DNA from: Porticoccus sp041581635
GTDB lineage: Bacteria; Pseudomonadota; Gammaproteobacteria; Pseudomonadales; Porticoccaceae
Direction: 5' to 3'
DNA: 64,000 nt
Assembly (NCBI GenBank): GCA_041581635.1
Contig: JBFICW010000011.1
Coordinates: 8,427 to 72,426, forward strand
In this document: positions 60,228 through 64,000 of the stretch, one piece after another
How positions within the stretch are numbered: position 1 is the first letter of the stretch
How the letters are laid out: the number at the start of each line of letters is the position of its first letter
Translations under genes and position numbers: made by a program
Notes under the pieces: generated by a model
What the model saw: only the letters and a program-made list of their open reading frames with translations
The model's database searches: none
Told to the model about the DNA's origin: nothing

Positions 60228-62234
60228 CTAGCGAGGTTTCTCTATGCCGTACTTTTTCATCTTTTGGTAAAGAGTGCTTTTTGCGATACCGAGTATTTTA
60301 GCGGCCTGAGTCATGTTCCCACCTGACTGCTTAACAGCGGCTTCTATCGTTTTTCTTTCAGCGTAGTCGAGACTGCACAGCGGTTGGCTGAGATCTCCGG
60401 GATTCATTGGTTGGTGGGTGGTGCTTTCGTCTAATTGGTAGCCATCGGGCAAGTCATCTACTGTTAGTATTTCGTTCTGTGACATGAAGCACATACACTC
60501 TACGACGTTAACTAACTCTCTAATATTTCCTGACCACTCCCTGTTTTTAAGGGCAGACATAAGTGCGGTAGAAATATCCTTGGGTATCACTGAGTGTGAG
60601 TTATTAACGCGCTCTAGTACCAGCTTTGAGATTCCTTCAATATCTTCTTTACGTCCCGATAGTGGATCGAGACTTATGGTTACTGTTGAGAGCCGGAAGA
60701 ATAAATCTTTTCTAAAACGTCCTTCGTTGACCGCTTTTTTTAGATCTTTGTTGGTTGCAGCAATGAGTCTGAAGTCTACAGACACAGGTTTAATATCGCC
60801 TACCCGGTATATTTTCTTCTCTTGAAGCACTCTAAGGAATAGCGGTTGAATCTCAAGTGGCATTTCGCCAATTTCATCGAGAAATAACGTGCCGCCATGA
60901 GCTGCTTCAATTTTTCCTATCATTCCACCTTTTTTGGAGCCGGTAAATGCACCTTCAACATGTCCAAATAGTTCGCTGCTTAACAGCTCCTTGGAAAACG
61001 CGCCACAGTTTAGGTCTATAAATGGGCCGTTGGAATAATGGCTGGACTCGTGAATAGCTTGAGCAAAAACTTCTTTGCCTACGCCAGTATCTCCCAGAAT
61101 AAGAACGGGAAGTGGGGTGGCGGCAGCCCTGCGAGCTTTGTCGGCGCTTGCTTTGAAAGATGGGCTTTTCCCGTAGATGTTATCGAACGGGTTGTAGTTT
61201 GATTTTGTGGCTGTTTTCAGTTCTGCACTAGTTAGGTCTTGGCGCTGTGTGTTCTTGCTGCCTGAGGGTACTAATAGCTGAAACCCAAGGATTTTGTCTT
61301 TGTGACGTATGGGCTCGATCCAATCTTCGGGGACCCACTCCCCCTGATCGTGAGGGTAAATTATCTTTTCCCCGCCAAAGCGCTGAAGAGATAGGCGTCT
61401 TTTTGATTCAGGGTTGTAGTCTATGCCAAGCGAGTTGAGAGATGCGCTTGCATTGGGTGAGAAATTAATAAGCCTGCCCTGAGTGTCAAATAGCAGTTTA
61501 TCTGAGTTGCGATAATGGCCAAACTGACTATTGCTGTGCTCCAGAATGGTGCTCCACTGCTCTGAATTTCGTTTGGCTAGGCTGGACTGAATTTGGCTGG
61601 CCCATGCTACCACCAACGGGACGTGAAACTTGTCGAAGGTGCTGCAAAGCCCGGATAGATCGATAACCCCCAGCATTTGATTGTCATAGGGGTCTGCTAT
61701 CACCGCAGCAGTGCATGTCCAAGGTTTGAATCCTTGGCAGTAATGCTCCTCACCATGCACTTGTGTTGGTCTGCGAGTAGCCAGTGCCGTACCCACGGCA
61801 TTAGACCCTGAGACCACTTCATTCCATCCGCTGCCTGGGACGAGTCCTATACCGTTAGCATCGTCAAGTGTTCTGGCATCTCCGATAATTTGGAGGTTTA
61901 AGCCTTGGTAGTCCGTCAGGAATAAGATTGTCTCTAGATCATTTAAAAAAATGCGAGCTTGGTCGAGAACTGGTCGAGCGCAGTGAAGAAGTTCGTTGTT
62001 TTGTTGTTGCAGAAGGTGGAAGGAGTTATCGAAGGCTACCAGCGGTGCGGCCTGTTGTTCAGGGTTGACGCCCTGGGATAAGCAGCGCTCCCATGAGTTG
62101 GCGATGATGTCGCGAACAGGGAGCCCCTTAGCGTCGCCCCCGGTACACAGAAATTTTTCCCATGCATGATCAACCTCTTTTTGAGAGGATGACGTTACTA
62201 TAGTGCGTTGTTTTTTGGGATAGGTACTACCCAA
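60228..62234 (-). CDS. Sigma-54-dependent transcriptional activator, AcoR type
   Basis: 668 residues. N-terminal effector part with GAF-like domain (residues ~60-220; IANSWERCLSQGV at the start as in AcoR), central AAA+ domain with Walker A GDTGVGKE near 375, the sigma-54 contact motif GAFTGSKKGG near 435 and Walker B GGTLFLDEIGEM, then a Fis-type helix-turn-helix (GGNMTQAAKILGIAKSTLYQKMKKYG). AcoR-like activators control acetoin, acetone or glycerol pathways. It most likely drives the sigma-54 promoter at 47215. Encoded convergent with the operon and divergent from the DUF1302 gene. Confidence 0.88.
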   Translation of the reverse strand: MGSTYPKKQRTIVTSSSQKEVDHAWEKFLCTGGDAKGLPVRDIIANSWERCLSQGVNPEQQAAPLVAFDNSFHLLQQQNNELLHCARPVLDQARIFLNDLETILFLTDYQGLNLQIIGDARTLDDANGIGLVPGSGWNEVVSGSNAVGTALATRRPTQVHGEEHYCQGFKPWTCTAAVIADPYDNQMLGVIDLSGLCSTFDKFHVPLVVAWASQIQSSLAKRNSEQWSTILEHSNSQFGHYRNSDKLLFDTQGRLINFSPNASASLNSLGIDYNPESKRRLSLQRFGGEKIIYPHDQGEWVPEDWIEPIRHKDKILGFQLLVPSGSKNTQRQDLTSAELKTATKSNYNPFDNIYGKSPSFKASADKARRAAATPLPVLILGDTGVGKEVFAQAIHESSHYSNGPFIDLNCGAFSKELLSSELFGHVEGAFTGSKKGGMIGKIEAAHGGTLFLDEIGEMPLEIQPLFLRVLQEKKIYRVGDIKPVSVDFRLIAATNKDLKKAVNEGRFRKDLFFRLSTVTISLDPLSGRKEDIEGISKLVLERVNNSHSVIPKDISTALMSALKNREWSGNIRELVNVVECMCFMSQNEILTVDDLPDGYQLDESTTHQPMNPGDLSQPLCSLDYAERKTIEAAVKQSGGNMTQAAKILGIAKSTLYQKMKKYGIEKPR

Positions 62235-62588
62235 GTTAAAATCTCCTGCAGCTGTAGCCAGTACTTGAAGGCTGAAAAGATAAAGCTTATATCTGCACGC
62301 CTTTAGCCTTGTTGGATTAAATGTCTCTCACTGCTATATAGTCGATAGAACAACGCTGATCATAACATCAGACCTCGTTGGCTAACAATTCGTGAGTTTG
62401 TCTGGTTATAAAGGCATGTGAATTGGTGACAACCCCCTCGTTTCGAGGAATTTAGGTGTAAACCTCTTTTTCTGTAGCCAATTGAGATTAGATGGATTTT
62501 TTCTTAAAACGTTCGATCTGGATTTTTGGCCGGACGAAAATAAAACGTTTTGTCTCTGTAGGCCCCGTGGCTGCTAGGTTTTAGTAGG

Positions 62589-62635
62589 TTTTTCGACTTA
62601 ACTTTGTGTAAACCGACTGTTTTTGAGTCGAAAAA
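62589..62635. repeat. Ten-base inverted repeat with 27-base spacer
   Basis: TTTTTCGACT (62589-62598) and AGTCGAAAAA (62626-62635) are exact reverse complements. Could pair two dimer half-sites or form a cruciform. It lies about 120-165 bases before the DUF1302 start. Confidence 0.5.
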
Positions 62636-62661
62636 TTCCCTCTTTCGGCCTAAAACTGCTG

Positions 62662-62690
62662 TTGCTCATAGGGCAGAAGCTGTTTATATT
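62662..62690 (+). promoter_or_regulatory. Candidate sigma-70 promoter of the DUF1302 gene
   Basis: TTGCTC and TATATT with a 17-base spacer, 66 bases before the start codon. The -10 matches five of six, the -35 only partly. Confidence 0.3.
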
Positions 62691-62755
62691 GCGTATTGCC
62701 GTATAAAAGTAGTGGCGGCAACCAATAATATCCAACGAAAAAGTGGGAGAAGAAA

Positions 62756-64000
62756 ATGGTGAGAGAAAAATGCACCAGCATTTTGAAAGTCGGAGGCTTT
62801 CTGCTGGGTTGTGGGGGTCTTATGGCGGCGAGCAGTCCTGCGCTGTCCCTGGGCTATGGTGGCGATGATGAGCCGACATTTAGTTTTGATTACAGTGGTT
62901 ATTTGCGTACGACGGTAGCTGTTGGCTTGCAGGATCACGATGAAACTGCAGCTGATGACAAATGGCGCATGACCCAAGCTGAAGCGACGTTGAATCTGGA
63001 TTTTGATATCAAAACCGGTCCGCTGAACTGGAAGGTGATCACGCGTTTTGATAAAGAATACCAAACGGACTATCTGGACGATCTTCAAGAGCGCATGGAT
63101 TCAGTTGGCCTCAATGGTAACTACAGTGGTTCGCAGCCTCAGCGTGGCGATTTCATGGATCAGTATGAGTCGCTGGATGAAGTGTTCGATTGGCTTCGCG
63201 AGGTGTACTTTGATGTGAACCTGTTTGATGATCGCCTGTTGATGCGTGTCGGTCGTCAGCAGTTGGTATGGGGTGAAAGTGATTTCTTCCAGGCCATGGA
63301 TGTGGTTCACGGGTATGACTATCGTGGCCGTCTCTTCTACGAAAACAACGAAGAATGGCGTAAGCCGTTAATGTTGTTTAACTTCAACTTGGATCTGTAC
63401 GAGCTGGGCGGTAGCCTGAACTGGTATATTCGTCCCGGTTGGGATCGTGAAGAGGATATGGGAAGCAGCTACAACATTGAAGGTGGTCGCTGGATTCCAC
63501 ACCCTTATCTCGGTGTAGACTTCACCCAATTTACCGATTCTTACAATGAAGATCACGACAGTGGCGACTGGTCAGATATGACCTATGGTATTCGCTGGAA
63601 TGGTTCTTGGGGTTCAATTGGTTACTCGTTGGCTTATATGAAAACCTATAACCCTGCGCCAATTGTCAATCCTCATTCAGATTCCAGTGGTAATGGCATT
63701 ATTGCCGCATTTGGTGTGACAGGGCCAATTACTGCGTATGGAGAAGAACCAGAAAACTCTGGCACGTTACTTGGTGACTGGATGTATCCGGAAATTGATG
63801 TATACGGGTTTACCATCAATGGCTTTAGCTCTGCTATGGATGCAACTCTGAGTGCTGAGATTGCCTATATTCCTAACAAACCTTATAACTTCGGTAGTCT
63901 GGATTCAAACCTGCCTGGTTGGAATGGTGTGAAGGAAAAAGATACCATCAACGTTATGTTGCGTATCGACACAGAGTTCAAGTGGATGGATGCCCTCGGC
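62756..64000 (+). CDS. DUF1302 family outer-membrane protein (C-terminus beyond window)
   Basis: The frame is open from the ATG at 62756 (GGGAG upstream) to the window edge, 415 codons. A basic N-terminus and hydrophobic stretch (ILKVGGFLLGCGGLMAASS) act as a signal sequence. The hallmark RQQLVWGESDFFQAMDVV and the aromatic-rich alternating strands are typical of DUF1302 beta-barrels, which in marine and Pseudomonas-like bacteria pair with DUF1329 proteins and are linked to uptake of hydrophobic substrates. The partner is expected to the right of the window. Not a complete gene here. Confidence 0.85.
   Translation, partial: MVREKCTSILKVGGFLLGCGGLMAASSPALSLGYGGDDEPTFSFDYSGYLRTTVAVGLQDHDETAADDKWRMTQAEATLNLDFDIKTGPLNWKVITRFDKEYQTDYLDDLQERMDSVGLNGNYSGSQPQRGDFMDQYESLDEVFDWLREVYFDVNLFDDRLLMRVGRQQLVWGESDFFQAMDVVHGYDYRGRLFYENNEEWRKPLMLFNFNLDLYELGGSLNWYIRPGWDREEDMGSSYNIEGGRWIPHPYLGVDFTQFTDSYNEDHDSGDWSDMTYGIRWNGSWGSIGYSLAYMKTYNPAPIVNPHSDSSGNGIIAAFGVTGPITAYGEEPENSGTLLGDWMYPEIDVYGFTINGFSSAMDATLSAEIAYIPNKPYNFGSLDSNLPGWNGVKEKDTINVMLRIDTEFKWMDALG

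Larger units (their letters stand above)
62235..62755. other. Divergent regulatory region between the sigma-54 activator and the DUF1302 gene
   Basis: 521 bases without a gene. It holds a CCTCG-TTT-CGAGG hairpin (62436-62448), two TAAAACGTT copies 36 bases apart (62505 and 62541), the ten-base inverted repeat at 62589-62635, and a possible sigma-70 promoter (62662-62690). The sequence GTGTAAACC occurs twice (about 62456 and 62606). No sigma-54 consensus was found. Confidence 0.5.

Noticed and set aside
62641..62665. Sigma-54 promoter for the DUF1302 gene
   Set aside because: The GG and GC pairs are 11 or 17 bases apart, not 12, and the flanks do not match.

Overview
The window reads as chromosome of a marine-type gammaproteobacterium of the Cellvibrionales/Spongiibacteraceae kind. 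This is inferred from Pseudomonas-like gene order (metG-apbC-dcd; purM-purN-DUF3108 divergent from DUF2066-hda; BrkB/arsC/wrbA/DUF2069; fdxA-mutS; cinA-recA-recX; alaS-lysC-csrA-tRNA-Ser), moderate GC, an Rnf complex and a DUF1302 outer-membrane protein. The species cannot be fixed from the sequence alone.

Layout. 1-4.4 kb: rnfD (cut by the window edge), rnfC, rnfB and rnfA on the minus strand. 4.5-9.4 kb: metG, apbC and dcd, with one unrecognised gene (7590-8396) set between apbC and dcd. 9.4-22 kb: housekeeping blocks (SirB2-like, DUF3014, DUF3108, purN, purM, DUF2066, hda, an aldehyde dehydrogenase, a TlpA-like lipoprotein, BrkB, arsC-like, wrbA, DUF2069, sppA). 22-30.8 kb: fdxA, mutS, two cyclic-di-GMP enzymes flanking a GDT1-type cation exporter, and an rRNA m5U methyltransferase. 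30.9-41.6 kb: cinA, an SOS-controlled recA, a sterol-desaturase-like protein and a DUF4126 protein placed between recA and recX, a secreted pair, Trm112, HIT, alaS, lysC, csrA and tRNA-Ser(GCU). 41.7-46.9 kb: HPF, NhaR, a periplasmic beta-propeller, a cupredoxin-like protein with a polytopic membrane partner, and a DUF3565-DUF1971 fusion.

46.9-64 kb is the accessory region of most interest. Five consecutive genes (47327-55065) have the sizes and families of an acetophenone-carboxylase-like enzyme: two different HyuA-type ATPase subunits, a small zinc-ribbon subunit, a HyuB-type subunit and a ~31 kDa fifth subunit. They are followed by an acyl-CoA synthetase, a thiolase, an acetoacetyl-CoA-reductase-like SDR and an MDR oxidoreductase. 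Read together they describe ATP-dependent carboxylation of a ketone to a beta-keto acid, CoA activation, and thiolytic cleavage to acetyl-CoA, with a side branch to a 3-hydroxyacyl-CoA. A consensus sigma-54 promoter (47215-47230) precedes the operon, with three tandem 20-bp repeats and a perfect 16-bp palindrome upstream of it. An AcoR-type sigma-54 activator is encoded at the other end (60228-62234), divergent from a DUF1302 outer-membrane protein that runs off the window. The substrate is not determined by the sequence; acetone or another methyl ketone is the simplest reading.

No CRISPR array, rRNA operon, prophage, integrase or transposase gene was seen.
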